DNA of 64,000 nt from contig DASZTO010000053.1 in NCBI GenBank assembly GCA_035548175.1, positions 1 through 64,000 on the forward strand, in the 5' to 3' direction. Each line of letters begins with the position of its first letter. Position 1 is the first letter of the stretch. The stretch is from CALCHA01 sp035548175 (lineage in GTDB: Bacteria > Planctomycetota > Phycisphaerae > WQYP01). A model generated the notes under the pieces. The model worked only from the letters and a program-made list of their open reading frames with translations, was not told the DNA's origin and searched no databases. The position numbers and the translations under genes were made by a program. This document shows, piece by piece, positions 7,933 to 18,800 of this stretch.

Positions 7933-10900
7933 ATGAATGCTCGTCATCGGAAGATCGCCCTGCAACTAGCCGTTGGGGGTGTTCTGTGCTGGGGGACTCA
8001 TTTGGGCGTTTGGGGTGCAACTATCACAGGTGCTAATGGAACTGACGGGACGAATGGGGCGACGCCAGGGGCATCGGGAACGGACGGCAGTACGGGCGGG
8101 GCAGCGATTTGGACAGCGGACAGCTCTGACGTCCTCACGGGCGGAAATGGAGGCGATGGTGGTAGTGGGAACCCGGGCGGCGGAAACGGCGGAGCCGGCG
8201 GAGCCGGCGGCGAAGCTAACGGCACGTACTCCACGGCTTCCGGGGACGTTGGCATTACCTCGACGGGAGGCGCGGGCGGGTATGGGGGTAGCGGCCATGG
8301 GTCCACGAGCGGTGCGGGCGGTGACGGCGGTGACGGCGGGTCCGCCACCGCTTCGTCGGCTTCGACTGCGAACACCTCTGACGCGACGGTGGGGGCGAGT
8401 GCCTCAGGCGGGCATGCAGGCAATGCGGGGAGCGGTACAACGTCGGCGGGCTTTGGTGGGGCGGGCGGGAATGCTGAGGCGACGAGCGATGCGGAAAGTA
8501 GTTCAGGCAGTTCCGGCGATATGACGGCTAGTTCGACTGCGACGTCGGGGCCTGGTGGCAATGGGGCATCGGCCTCAATGGCGACCAACACTGGAGGAGG
8601 GGATGCGGGCATAGCTACGGCCGAGGCGCAGGCAGTCGCTCATGGCTTGAGCGCGGCGGGGGCGAGCGCAAACGCCACAGGCGGGGTAGGGGGCGATGCC
8701 GGCGGAAGTGGGGCAACCGGGGGTGCGGGGGGCGATGTTAACGGATCTGCAACGGCTGTGTCGGATCAGGGAAATGCCACGGCATCTACGACCGTGGTGG
8801 CGGGCAAGGGGGGTGGCGCAGGCGTGGCCGGCTACGGCGCCGACGGCGCATCGACAGGGGATGCTACCGCAACTGCCACGACCTATGGCACCGGAGCAGC
8901 CGCGCGGGCGACGGTTGTCGCCACTGGGGGCGCGGGGGGTTATGGTGGCTCCGAGCCGGCAGGAAAAGGGGGGAATGCCAGCTTAGACGACGCCGTTTCA
9001 GCCACTAGTGATAATGGAACGGTCGAGATCACTCAATGGGCAACGGGAGGGGCGGGACAGGACGGTTCGATTGGCGGTGACGGTGGCTCGGCGAGCTCCA
9101 CGATAAGCAGTTTTACATCTTTGAGTAGCAACATTGTTGTGTCATTAAGCGCAAGCGGTGGAAATTCTGGCAGCGGCGCTGCGTCTACAGGTGCAACCGG
9201 CGGATCGGCATCGGTTGGGGGAAGCTTTGAAGGGCAAGGATATATGAACGTAGTTCTATCCGCGACTGGTGGAAATGGAGGGCAGACCTCCGGGGGTGCG
9301 GGGGGAAATGCTGGCAGTACCACGGTTGGCGATACCACCGTAACCAGCCACGAAACATCGGGACTGAATGCGATACTGACTGTCACGGCTACCGGGGGCA
9401 TCGGAGGCAACGGATACATGGCGGCGGCGGGAGGGGTGGTGAGTTTCACTCCGGGCACCCCCTTAGTGGTGGACGCTCGTGATCCGTCGGTCACTTTGAC
9501 AGACATTGGAGGAAAGGGCGGGAGCGCGGAGAGCTATAGCGGATACGGTGGAGCGGGTGGGGACGCGGGTGCGAACAACTACATAGGTATTGATAGCGGC
9601 GATCACGGCAATGCCAACCTGCAGCAAAGGGCGAAGGGAGGAGAAGGAGGGAGCGGGTACCTTGACGGCGGCAACGGTGGAACGGGGAGCAGCTATTTGT
9701 CATATGCGATCAGTGCCGATCAGCTTACGATGGAGGCCGACGCGTATGGGGGAAACGGGGGAGATGGAACAGGTTTCGGATCTTCGGGAGGGTCGGGCGG
9801 CGCGGCGACTGCGGTACTCTACGCGGAGAATACAAAGGCAGGTGGAACCGTAACGGGTACGGCGGTCGCGGCCGGCGGAACTGCCGGAAGTGGCACCAGT
9901 GGAAGTGGGGGTTATGCGATTGCCGAGGTGACTGTTGTTGCGGACGGGATTGAGTTGTACCTTGAAAAAACCGCAGCGGGCAGTGGAACGAGCGGTGGAT
10001 CAGCCTATGTTTCTCTGTCATCAATGGATAGCATGGGCGGAGCTGATCATACGCTCACGAGTATGAGCGTAGGGACGGATGCAACAGGGACGTTTACGCA
10101 TGACAGCAACACGTTGACGGTGGGGACGCTGACGATTGGGGATTCGGGGACGTATAACATGACCGGGGGGACATTGGCGGCGTCGAGCACGGTGGTGACG
10201 GAGTTTGGGACGTTCCATCAAAGCGGGGGGACGGCGTCGGTGGGGGAATTCAGCGGCGAGTTGGGGGGGATGACTATCGATTCGGGGGCGACGGCGACGG
10301 CCACAGCGTTGACGGGGGAGATGGGGCACTTTGCGATCAATGGCACGCTGACGGTATCGCACACGACGGCGACGCGGCAGGCGCCGGGGGTGGCGATGGA
10401 CCTGGATTCGATTGCGGTGGGTTCGGGGGGAAAGTTCGATATTACGAATCATGACATTGTGGAACATCCGACGCCGTACAACGGGGGGATGTTCCTCGCG
10501 GACGTTCGAGCAGCACTGATTGCGGGGCGCGGGACCGGAACATGGGACGGGTCGACGGGGATCACGAGTTCGGATGCGCATGCCAATGGCATGGACCTGG
10601 GGTACGCCAGTGCGCTGGAGTTGGGACTGCCGGATGACGGGTCTGGATCGTTCGAAGGGATTGGGATATTGCAGGATGATTTGGACGATAACAGCACGTA
10701 TGACGTGATCATCAAATACACGTTTGGCGGGGACGCCAATCTGGACGGGAAGGTGGATTCGGCGGACCAGGCGATCCTGACGTCGTACATGGGGACGAGT
10801 TCCGGGGCGGATTGGTCGATGGGGGACTTTAATTATGATGGGGTGGTCAATTCGGCGGATCAGGCCATTCTGACGGCGGATTGGCTGGACGGTACCGGGG

Positions 10901-10998
10901 GTATCCACGGGGCACCGGTTCCGGAACCGGCGGCGCTGGGGATCATCGGCATTCCGGCGTTCGTGATGCTGTCGCGCCGGTATCGCAGAAGTCATTGA
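7933..10998 (+). CDS. giant Gly-rich secreted protein with dockerin repeats and PEP-CTERM anchor
   Basis: 1021 residues from ATG 7933 (GGGAG 6-10 bases upstream; a start 30 bases earlier lacks this). After a signal sequence (hydrophobic IALQLAVGGVLCWGTHLGVWGA) come about 600 residues dominated by GGxGG, GGAGG and GGDGG turns alternating with Ser/Thr/Ala-rich stretches, like a PE-PGRS or parallel beta-helix filament. Residues roughly 700-830 show autotransporter-like repeats (TLTIGDSGTYNMTGGTL). Around 930-985 are two calcium-binding dockerin I motifs (GDANLDGKVDSADQAIL and GDFNYDGVVNSADQAIL). The end PVPEPAALGIIGIPAF...SRRYRRSH is a PEP-CTERM sorting signal: PEP motif, hydrophobic helix, basic tail. 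The protein is expected at the cell surface after exosortase processing. Function unknown. Confidence 0.9.
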   Translation: MNARHRKIALQLAVGGVLCWGTHLGVWGATITGANGTDGTNGATPGASGTDGSTGGAAIWTADSSDVLTGGNGGDGGSGNPGGGNGGAGGAGGEANGTYSTASGDVGITSTGGAGGYGGSGHGSTSGAGGDGGDGGSATASSASTANTSDATVGASASGGHAGNAGSGTTSAGFGGAGGNAEATSDAESSSGSSGDMTASSTATSGPGGNGASASMATNTGGGDAGIATAEAQAVAHGLSAAGASANATGGVGGDAGGSGATGGAGGDVNGSATAVSDQGNATASTTVVAGKGGGAGVAGYGADGASTGDATATATTYGTGAAARATVVATGGAGGYGGSEPAGKGGNASLDDAVSATSDNGTVEITQWATGGAGQDGSIGGDGGSASSTISSFTSLSSNIVVSLSASGGNSGSGAASTGATGGSASVGGSFEGQGYMNVVLSATGGNGGQTSGGAGGNAGSTTVGDTTVTSHETSGLNAILTVTATGGIGGNGYMAAAGGVVSFTPGTPLVVDARDPSVTLTDIGGKGGSAESYSGYGGAGGDAGANNYIGIDSGDHGNANLQQRAKGGEGGSGYLDGGNGGTGSSYLSYAISADQLTMEADAYGGNGGDGTGFGSSGGSGGAATAVLYAENTKAGGTVTGTAVAAGGTAGSGTSGSGGYAIAEVTVVADGIELYLEKTAAGSGTSGGSAYVSLSSMDSMGGADHTLTSMSVGTDATGTFTHDSNTLTVGTLTIGDSGTYNMTGGTLAASSTVVTEFGTFHQSGGTASVGEFSGELGGMTIDSGATATATALTGEMGHFAINGTLTVSHTTATRQAPGVAMDLDSIAVGSGGKFDITNHDIVEHPTPYNGGMFLADVRAALIAGRGTGTWDGSTGITSSDAHANGMDLGYASALELGLPDDGSGSFEGIGILQDDLDDNSTYDVIIKYTFGGDANLDGKVDSADQAILTSYMGTSSGADWSMGDFNYDGVVNSADQAILTADWLDGTGGIHGAPVPEPAALGIIGIPAFVMLSRRYRRSH

Positions 10999-11023
10999 TT
11001 TTGCAGGGGCTATACGAGAATGG

Positions 11024-11054
11024 AAAGGCACCGCGCGGTGCGGGGCCTTTTTTT
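11024..11054 (+). terminator. probable rho-independent terminator after the PEP-CTERM gene
   Basis: AAAGG (11024-11028) can pair with CCTTT (11046-11050), enclosing the palindrome CACCGCGCGGTG, and the structure ends in a run of T (TTTTTTT to 11054). The stem is interrupted by a CGGGG bulge. Confidence 0.6.
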
Positions 11055-11259
11055 GCGCGCTGGTCCGGGAGGGGATGGGTGGGACAAAGTTGGAAAGTGT
11101 TGCGGAATGGGGAGGGCGGCGACGCGTTGAAGAGCAGAAGGCGTTGCTGGTCGATTCGGAATCGCGGACGGATTGGCATGGGCAGCGCTGGAGACGTTGG
11201 AAGGCCGGTGTCCGGAGCCGGTCTCGTGCAGGTGTGATTGTGCCGCGAGAGCGAATTGA

Positions 11260-12720
11260 ATGAGTCGTCAGTTGGTGGATCGAGGCCCGTCGCCGTCGGA
11301 ATCGAAGCCGGGGGGCGATGCTGCGCGCGCGGAGGCGGGGGGCACGGGGAGTGCGGCGGGTGTGGAGGGTGCGGGGCAGGGGGTTGGGGGCGGAGGGCGC
11401 CGGGTGGGGGGTGGGTCGAGCGTGCATGGGCATGGGTCGCACCTGGTGACGTGGGTGATCGTGGCGGTGTTGCTGGCGGCGGGGGCGGCCGGGGGGTATT
11501 TCTTTTACGAGCATCAGAAGAACGCCAAGCCGCCGGCGCAACCGCCTGCGCGGCCGACGCCGGTGGTGGCGATCGCGGCGGAGAAGCAGGACCTGCCGGT
11601 GTATTTGCAGGCATTGGGGACGGTGACGGCGTACAACACGGTGAACGTGCGGACGCGGGTGGACGGGCAGTTGATGTCGGTGAATTTTCAGGAGGGGGAC
11701 CGGGTGAAGGCAGGGCAGGTGTTGGCGCAGATCGACTCGCGTCCGTTTGAGGTGCAACTGGAGCAGGCGCAGGGGACGCTGGCGCGGGATGAGGCGTCGC
11801 TGAAGAACGCGCAACTGGATTTGCAAAGGTATGAGGCGGCGAAGGAGGCGATTTCGCAGCAGCAGATCGATACGGCGGCGGCGGCGGTGGCGCAGTATGA
11901 GGGGGCGATCAAGACGGATCAGGGGGTGATCGGCAATGCGAAGCTGAACATCACGTATTGCACGATCACGGCGCCGATCACGGGGGTGATCGGGTTGCGC
12001 CAGGTGGATGTGGGGAACATGGTGCATGCGACGGATGCGAACGGGCTGGCGGTGATTACGCAGGAGCAGCCGATCGCGGTGTTGTTCTATCCGCGGCAGC
12101 AGGATTTGCCGGAGGTGTTGCAGCAGTTGAACACGGGCGCGAAGCTGCCGGTGGAGATATGGGATCAAGCGCTGACGAAGAAGCTGACGGATGGTGTACT
12201 GGAAACGATAGACAATCAGATCGATCCGTTGAGCGGGACGGCGCGGTTCAAGGCGGTGGTGGCGAACGATCCGCGGATATTGTTTCCGAACGAATTTGTG
12301 AATGTGAAGCTGCTGGTCAGGACGCTGCGCGGGGCGGTGACGGTGTCATCGGCGGCGGTGCAGCAGGGGCCATCGGGGTGGTACGTGTATGTGGTGAAGG
12401 ATGGGAAGGCGGAGATGCGAACGGTGACGACGGATCCTGCTTTCGCGCAGGGGGAGACGGCGGTAATCGACACGGGGTTGACGTCGGGGGAGATGGTGGT
12501 GGTGAACGGTGTGGACAAGCTGCATGACGGGGCGGAGGTGACGGTGCGGAAGCCGGGGGAGTCGGGGACGGAGTCGGCGACGGGACCGGCGGGGACGACG
12601 GGGGCGGGCGGCGGCCGGGGAGGGCGGGGAGGGCGGGGGGGTCGGCGTGGGGCGCCGGCGTCGAGCGCTCCGGCGTTGCTGGAAGGTGGGGCTTCCGGAG
12701 GAGCGGGGAGGGCGCGATGA
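11260..12720 (+). CDS. mdtA: RND efflux periplasmic adaptor, MdtA-like
   Basis: 486 residues. Membrane-fusion subunit linking an inner-membrane RND pump to an outer-membrane channel. A Gly-rich N-terminus precedes one membrane segment (VTWVIVAVLLAAGAAGGYFF, about 64-83), then the lipoyl/hairpin region (VRTRVDGQLMSVNFQEGDRVKAGQVLAQID) and beta-barrel (ITAPITGVIGLRQVDVGNMV, ITQEQPIAVLFYPRQQDLPEV). These phrases are MdtA-typical. Unusual: after the last beta-domain the C-terminus runs into an RGG-like tail (GRGGRGGRGGRRG) and Ala/Ser-rich end. Its stop overlaps the next start by four bases (ATGA), the first of three such couplings in the operon. Confidence 0.92.
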   Translation: MSRQLVDRGPSPSESKPGGDAARAEAGGTGSAAGVEGAGQGVGGGGRRVGGGSSVHGHGSHLVTWVIVAVLLAAGAAGGYFFYEHQKNAKPPAQPPARPTPVVAIAAEKQDLPVYLQALGTVTAYNTVNVRTRVDGQLMSVNFQEGDRVKAGQVLAQIDSRPFEVQLEQAQGTLARDEASLKNAQLDLQRYEAAKEAISQQQIDTAAAAVAQYEGAIKTDQGVIGNAKLNITYCTITAPITGVIGLRQVDVGNMVHATDANGLAVITQEQPIAVLFYPRQQDLPEVLQQLNTGAKLPVEIWDQALTKKLTDGVLETIDNQIDPLSGTARFKAVVANDPRILFPNEFVNVKLLVRTLRGAVTVSSAAVQQGPSGWYVYVVKDGKAEMRTVTTDPAFAQGETAVIDTGLTSGEMVVVNGVDKLHDGAEVTVRKPGESGTESATGPAGTTGAGGGRGGRGGRGGRRGAPASSAPALLEGGASGGAGRAR

Positions 12721-15700
12721 GTCCCTCGCGGCCGTTCATTTTGAGACCCGTGGCGACGTCGCTGCTGATGGTGGCGATATTGCTGGTGGGTCTGGTGGCG
12801 TATGGGGAATTGCCGGTATCGGCGTTGCCGGAGGTGGATTATCCGACGATACAGATACAGACGTTTTATCCGGGGGCGGCGCCGGACGTGATGGCGACGT
12901 CGGTGACGGCGCCGCTGGAGCGGCAGTTCGGGCAGATGCCGGGGCTGTCGCAGATGATCTCGACGTCATCGGAGGGGTGTTCGGTCATCACGCTGCAGTT
13001 CGACCTGTCGTTGAACATAGACATAGCGGAGCAGGAGGTGCAGGCGGCGATCAACGCGGCGACGACGTATTTGCCGAAGGACTTACCGAACCCGCCGATT
13101 TATGCGAAGACGAATCCCGCGGATGCGCCGATCATCACGCTGGCGTTGTCATCGGAGACGATGCCGCTGTCGAAGGTGGAGGATCTGGCGGACACGCGTC
13201 TGGCGGAGAAGATTTCGCAGGTGCCTGGGGTGGGGCTGGTGAGCATATCGGGGGGTCAGAAGCCGGCGGTGAGGATACAGGTGAATCCGACGGCGCTGGC
13301 GTCGCGGATGCTGTCGATGGACGACGTGCGAGCGGCGATAACGGCGGCGAACGTGAACCAGGCGAAGGGGACGTTTGACGGGCCGCGGCTGGCGCACACG
13401 ATTGGTGCGAACGACCAGTTGCTGACGAGCGCGGACTATAAGCCTTTGGTGATTGCGTATCGCAACGGTCGGCCGGTGCATTTGTCGGATGTGGCGGACG
13501 TGGTGGACGGGGTGGAGAACGAGCGGGAAGCGGCGTGGATGAATCTGACGCCGGCGGTGATCGTGAACATCCAGCGGCAGCCGGGTGCGAACATCATCGA
13601 GGTGGTGGACCGGGTGCAGGCGTTGCTGCCGCAGTTGCAGACGTCGCTGCCGTCGGGGGTGAAGGTGGATATTCTGACGGACCGGACGAACACGATCCGT
13701 GCGTCGGTGAGCGACGTGCAGTTCGAGCTGCTGCTGACGATCGGGTTGGTGGTGCTGGTGATATTTGTATTTTTGCGGTCGATAGCGGCGACGGTGATAC
13801 CGTCGGTGGCGGTGCCGCTGGCGATCGTGGGGACGTTCGGGGGGATGTACCTGCTGGGCTATTCGCTGAACAATCTGACGCTGATGGCGTTGACGATTTC
13901 GACGGGGTTCGTGGTGGACGACGCGATCGTGATGATCGAGAACATCACGCGGTACATCGAGGAGGGGGAGGCGCCGCTGGAGGCGGCATTGAAGGGATCG
14001 GCGCAGATCGGGTTTACGATTTTGAGTTTGAGCGTGTCGCTGATAGCGGTGCTGATACCGCTGTTGTTCATGGGGGACATAGTGGGGCGGCTGTTCCGGG
14101 AATTCGCGGTGACGCTGTCGATGACGATCGTGGTGTCGGCGGCGGTGTCGCTGACGCTGACGCCGATGATGTGCGCGCTTTTGCTGAGGCACAAACGGCC
14201 GGAGGAGCATGGGTGGCTGTACCGGATGTCGGAGCGGGGGTTTCAGAAGCTGATTGATTTTTATGATGTGACGCTGGGGTGGTGCCTGCGGCATCAGCCG
14301 GTGACGCTGCTGATCGCGGTGATGACGCTGGCGTTGACGGTGGTGTTGTACCTGGAGATACCGAAGGGTTTTTTCCCGGTGCAGGACACGGGGGTGATCA
14401 TGGGGATATCGGAGGCGCCGCAGGACATATCGTTTGAGGCGATGGAAGCGCGGCAGAAGAAGCTGGCGGAGGTTATTCTGAAGGATCCGGCGGTGGAGAG
14501 CCTGTCGAGTTTTATTGGGATTGAGGGGACGAACACGACGCTGAACAGCGGGCGGATCCAGATCAATTTGAAGCCGCTCGCGCAGCGGAAGATATTCGCC
14601 ACGGACATCATTCGGCGGCTGGAGCCGGAGCTGGCGAAGGTGGTGGGGATTTCGCTGTACATGCAGCCGGTGCAGGATTTGAGCGTGGAGACGCGTCCGA
14701 GCCGGACGGAGTTTCAGTACACGCTGGAGAGCCCGACGTCGGCGGAGCTGGCGGAGTGGGCGCCGAAGTTCGAGGCGAAGCTGAAATCTCTGCCGGAGAT
14801 CACGGACGTGGCGAGCGACCAGCTCAACGACGGGCTGGAGACGAAGCTGGCGATCGACCGGGACACGGCGGCGCGTCTGGGGGTGACGCCGCAGATGATC
14901 GACGACGCGTTGTACGACGCGTATGGGCAGCGGCAGGTGTCGACGATGTTCACGCAGTTGAACCAGTATCACGTGATATTGGAGGTGGCGCCGAAATTTC
15001 GGGATGCGCCGGCGGATTTGAATGATGTGTACGTGCATCCGCCGAGCGGCGCGCGGGTGCCCTTGTCGGCGTTGACGAGCTGGAAGAAGGAGACAGCGCC
15101 GCTGACGATCAACCATCAGGGGCAGTTTCCGGCGGTGACGCTGTCGTTCAATCTGGCGCCGGGGGCGTCGCTTGGGGAGGCGGTGAAAGCGGTCGAGAAG
15201 GCGCAGGCGGACCTGGGGATGCCGGCGAGCGTGCAGGCGGGTTTTCAGGGGACGGCGGCGGCGTTTCGGGCGTCGCTGACGAACACGCCGCTGTTGATTC
15301 TGGCGGCGGTGGTGACGGTGTACATCGTGCTGGGGGTGTTGTACGAGAGCTACGTGCATCCGGTGACGATATTGAGCACGCTGCCATCGGCGGCGGTGGG
15401 TGCATTGCTGGCGTTGATGCTGTGCGGGCAGGATTTTTCGATCATTGCGTTGATCGGGATTATTTTGCTGATAGGGATTGTGGAGAAGAACGCGATCATG
15501 ATGATCGATTTCGCGCTGGATGCGGAGCGGACGCAGGGGAAGAGTGCGTTCGATGCGATTTACCAGGCGTCGCTTTTGCGGTTCAGGCCGATCCTGATGA
15601 CGACGATGGCGGCGCTGCTGGGCGGGGTGCCGCTGGCGCTTTCGAGCGGGACGGGGTCGGAGTTGCGGCGTCCGCTGGGGATAGCGATCGTGGGGGGACT

Positions 15701-15896
15701 GATTTTTTCGCAGATGCTGACGCTGTACACGACGCCGGTGATATACCTGGCGTTTGACGCGATTGCGCGGAAGGTGACGGGTGGGCGGAGGCGGGAGGAG
15801 GGAGCGGCGGAGGAAGGGGATTTGCCGGCGTTGCCGGCGCCGGAGGAAGCGCCGCTATTGCCGGCGGGGAGCGGCGGATTAGGGGGGCATCCGTGA
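12717..15896 (+). CDS. mdtB: RND multidrug efflux inner-membrane pump, MdtB-like
   Basis: 1059 residues, the usual RND length, with 12 membrane helices and two periplasmic loops. N-terminal FILRPVATSLLMVAILLVGL and LPEVDYPTIQIQTFYPGAAPDVM are MdtB-type. The proton-relay aspartate pair is in TM4 (STGFVVDDAIVMIENITR) and the TM10 lysine in GIVEKNAIMMIDFALD. In the MdtABC system two different RND subunits form a heterotrimer that exports bile salts, novobiocin and other compounds; substrates here are unknown. ATGA overlap with mdtA and GTGA overlap with the next gene show tight coupling. The C-terminus is a Pro/Glu/Ala-rich extension. Confidence 0.94.
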   Translation: MSPSRPFILRPVATSLLMVAILLVGLVAYGELPVSALPEVDYPTIQIQTFYPGAAPDVMATSVTAPLERQFGQMPGLSQMISTSSEGCSVITLQFDLSLNIDIAEQEVQAAINAATTYLPKDLPNPPIYAKTNPADAPIITLALSSETMPLSKVEDLADTRLAEKISQVPGVGLVSISGGQKPAVRIQVNPTALASRMLSMDDVRAAITAANVNQAKGTFDGPRLAHTIGANDQLLTSADYKPLVIAYRNGRPVHLSDVADVVDGVENEREAAWMNLTPAVIVNIQRQPGANIIEVVDRVQALLPQLQTSLPSGVKVDILTDRTNTIRASVSDVQFELLLTIGLVVLVIFVFLRSIAATVIPSVAVPLAIVGTFGGMYLLGYSLNNLTLMALTISTGFVVDDAIVMIENITRYIEEGEAPLEAALKGSAQIGFTILSLSVSLIAVLIPLLFMGDIVGRLFREFAVTLSMTIVVSAAVSLTLTPMMCALLLRHKRPEEHGWLYRMSERGFQKLIDFYDVTLGWCLRHQPVTLLIAVMTLALTVVLYLEIPKGFFPVQDTGVIMGISEAPQDISFEAMEARQKKLAEVILKDPAVESLSSFIGIEGTNTTLNSGRIQINLKPLAQRKIFATDIIRRLEPELAKVVGISLYMQPVQDLSVETRPSRTEFQYTLESPTSAELAEWAPKFEAKLKSLPEITDVASDQLNDGLETKLAIDRDTAARLGVTPQMIDDALYDAYGQRQVSTMFTQLNQYHVILEVAPKFRDAPADLNDVYVHPPSGARVPLSALTSWKKETAPLTINHQGQFPAVTLSFNLAPGASLGEAVKAVEKAQADLGMPASVQAGFQGTAAAFRASLTNTPLLILAAVVTVYIVLGVLYESYVHPVTILSTLPSAAVGALLALMLCGQDFSIIALIGIILLIGIVEKNAIMMIDFALDAERTQGKSAFDAIYQASLLRFRPILMTTMAALLGGVPLALSSGTGSELRRPLGIAIVGGLIFSQMLTLYTTPVIYLAFDAIARKVTGGRRREEGAAEEGDLPALPAPEEAPLLPAGSGGLGGHP

Positions 15897-18800
15897 GCGT
15901 ATCGACGCCGTTCATTCACCGGCCGGTGGGGACGTCGCTGTTGACGGCGGCGATTGCGCTGGCGGGGATACTGGCGTATTTTTTGTTGCCGGTGGCGCCG
16001 CTGCCGGAGGTGGAATTTCCGACGATATCGGTGAACGCGGGGTTGCCGGGGGCGAGTCCGGAGACGATGGCGTCGAGCGTGGCGACGCCGCTGGAGCGGC
16101 AGTTCGGGCGGATCGCGGGGGTGACGGAGATGACGTCGACGTCGAGTCTGGGGTCGACGAGCATCACACTGCAATTCGCGCTGGACCGGGACATCAATGC
16201 GGCGGCGCGGGACGTGCAGGCGGCGATCAACGGGGCGCTGGGGAACCTGCCGGCGAATCTGCCGGGGCTGCCGACGTATCGGAAGGTGAATCCGGCGGAT
16301 TCGCCGATATTGATGCTGACGTTGACGTCGGGCGCGTATGACCGGGCGCACATGTATGACGTGGCGACGACGATTCTGCAGCAGAAGCTGTCGCAGGTGG
16401 ACGGGGTGGGGCAGGTATCGGTGTGGGGAGGGGCGAATCCGGCGGTGCGGGTGGAGATCAATCCGACGGCGCTCAACGGGCGGCACCTGAGCCTGGAGGA
16501 TGTGCGGGCGGCGCTGTCGGCGGCGAACGCGAACCGTCCGAAGGGGGAGATTCAGGGTGCGCGTTTGTCGTACTCGCTGGCGACGACGGACCAGTTGCTG
16601 GGGGCGGCGGCGTACCGGAACCTGATCATCGGGATGCACAATGGCGCCCCGGTGCGCGTGGGGGATGTGGCGACGGTGGTGGATTCGACGGAGAACGTGC
16701 AGAACTCGGCGCTGGCGAACGGAAAGCCGGCGGTGCTGCTGGCGATCTTCCGGCAGCCGGAGGCGAACATCATCGACACGGTGGACCGTGTGAAGGCGTT
16801 GTTGCCGGAGTTTCGGGCATCGATACCTGCGGCGATGGATTTGAACGTGGTGATGGACCGGACGACGACGATCCGGGCGTCGGTGGATGATGTGGAATTC
16901 ACGCTGCTGATGGCGCTGCTGCTGGTGGTGCTGGTGGTGTTCGTGTTTTTGCGGGACTGGCGTTCGACGCTGATACCGGGGGTGGCGGTGCCGGTGTCGC
17001 TGCTGGGGACGACGGGGGCGATGTACCTGCTGGGCTATTCGCTGGACAACCTGTCGCTGATGGCGTTGACGATATCGACGGGGTTCGTGGTGGATGACGC
17101 GATCGTGGTGGTGGAGAACATCACGCGGCATCTGGAGGCGGGGATGAAGCCGATGGCGGCGGCGTTGCGGGGGGCGCGGGAGATCGGTTTCACGGTGATG
17201 TCGATTTCGATATCGCTGGTGGCGGTGTTCATACCGATTCTGCTGATGGGTGGGATCGTGGGGCGGCTGTTCCGGGAATTCGCGGTGACGCTGTCGGTGG
17301 CGATCATGATGTCGATGATCGTGTCGCTGACGACGACGCCGATGATGTGCGCGATCCTGCTGAAGCATCGGCGGCCGGAGGAGCACGGGCGGATTTATCG
17401 TTTTTCGGAATGGGTGTTCGACCGGGTGCTGTGGTTTTACGAGTGGTCGCTGGGGTGGGTGTTGCGGCACCGGCTGATCATGCTGGTGGTGACGATCCTC
17501 ACGATCGCGGTGACGGGGTGTTTGTTTTACGTGATTCCGAAGGGATTTTTCCCGGAGCAGGACGTGGGGCGGCTGGGGGGATCGGTGCAGACGGACCAGG
17601 ACGCATCGTTTCAGTCGCTGACGAAGCTGCAGGAGGAGTATGCGCGGGTGGTGGGGCAGGACCCGGCGGTGGACAGCGTGATGGCGTTTGCGAACACGGG
17701 CGGGGTGCGATTTTTCGTGAGTCTGAAGCCGCTGGATGAGCGGGTGGGCGTGACGGAGGTGATCAGCCGGCTGCGGCGGAAGCTGGCGGGGGTTCCGGGG
17801 GCGACGCTGTATTTGAATGCGTTTCAGGACCTGCGGATCGGGGGTCGTCAGAGCCGGGCGGAATATCAGTATGCGTTGACGTCGGACAATCTGCAGGAGC
17901 TGGAGACGTGGGCGCCGAAGCTGATGGAGCGGCTGAAGACGATACCGGGGCTGGTGGATGTGAACAGCGACCAGCAGAACGCGGGGATCGAGGCGCATCT
18001 GGAGATCGACCGAGAGACGGCGGCGCGGCTGGGGATTTCGACGGCGGCGATCGATTCGATTTTGTACGATGCGTTTGGCCAGCGGCAGGTCTCGACGATG
18101 TTCACGGAGCTGAACCAGTATCACGTGGTGATGGAGGTGTCGCCGGAGTTTTCGCAGTCGCCGGACGGATTTGACTACACGTATTTGAAGGCGGCGGACG
18201 GGACGGAAGTGCCGCTGTCGTCGCTGGTGCATTATTCGCGGCAGGCGACGGCGACGTCGATCGGGCACCAGGGGGTGTTTCCGTGCATCACGCTGTCGTT
18301 CAATTTGTTGCCGGGGGTGTCGCTGGGGCAGGCGGTGGAGAAGATACAGGCGGCGGAGCGGGAGATGGGCGTGCCGGAGTCGTTGCATGGATCGTTTGCG
18401 GGGACGGCGCAGGCGTTTGAGTCGTCGGTGGAGACGCTGCCGCTGCTGTTTGTGGCGGCGATCGTGGCGGTGTACATCGTGCTGGGGATGTTGTACGAGA
18501 GCTTGATACACCCGGTGACGATATTGAGCACGCTGCCGTCGGCGGGGGTGGGGGCGCTGCTGGCGCTGTTGCTGTTTCACGTGGATTTGAGCCTGATGGC
18601 GGCGATCGGGATCATTCTGCTGATCGGGATCGTGAAGAAGAACGCGATCATGATGATTGATTTTGCGATCGAGCTGGAGCGGCGGGAGAAGACGTCGCCG
18701 GCGGAGGCGATTTACCAGGCGGCGCTGCTGCGGTTCCGGCCGATTCTGATGACGACGATGGCGGCGTTGTTCGGCGGGTTGCCGCTGGCGTTGGGGACGG

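Noticed and set aside
8100..9900. Regular GGxGG repetition considered as a CRISPR or tandem-repeat array
   Set aside because: The DNA repeats are irregular, have no fixed-length spacers and are explained by Gly-rich coding sequence in one frame.
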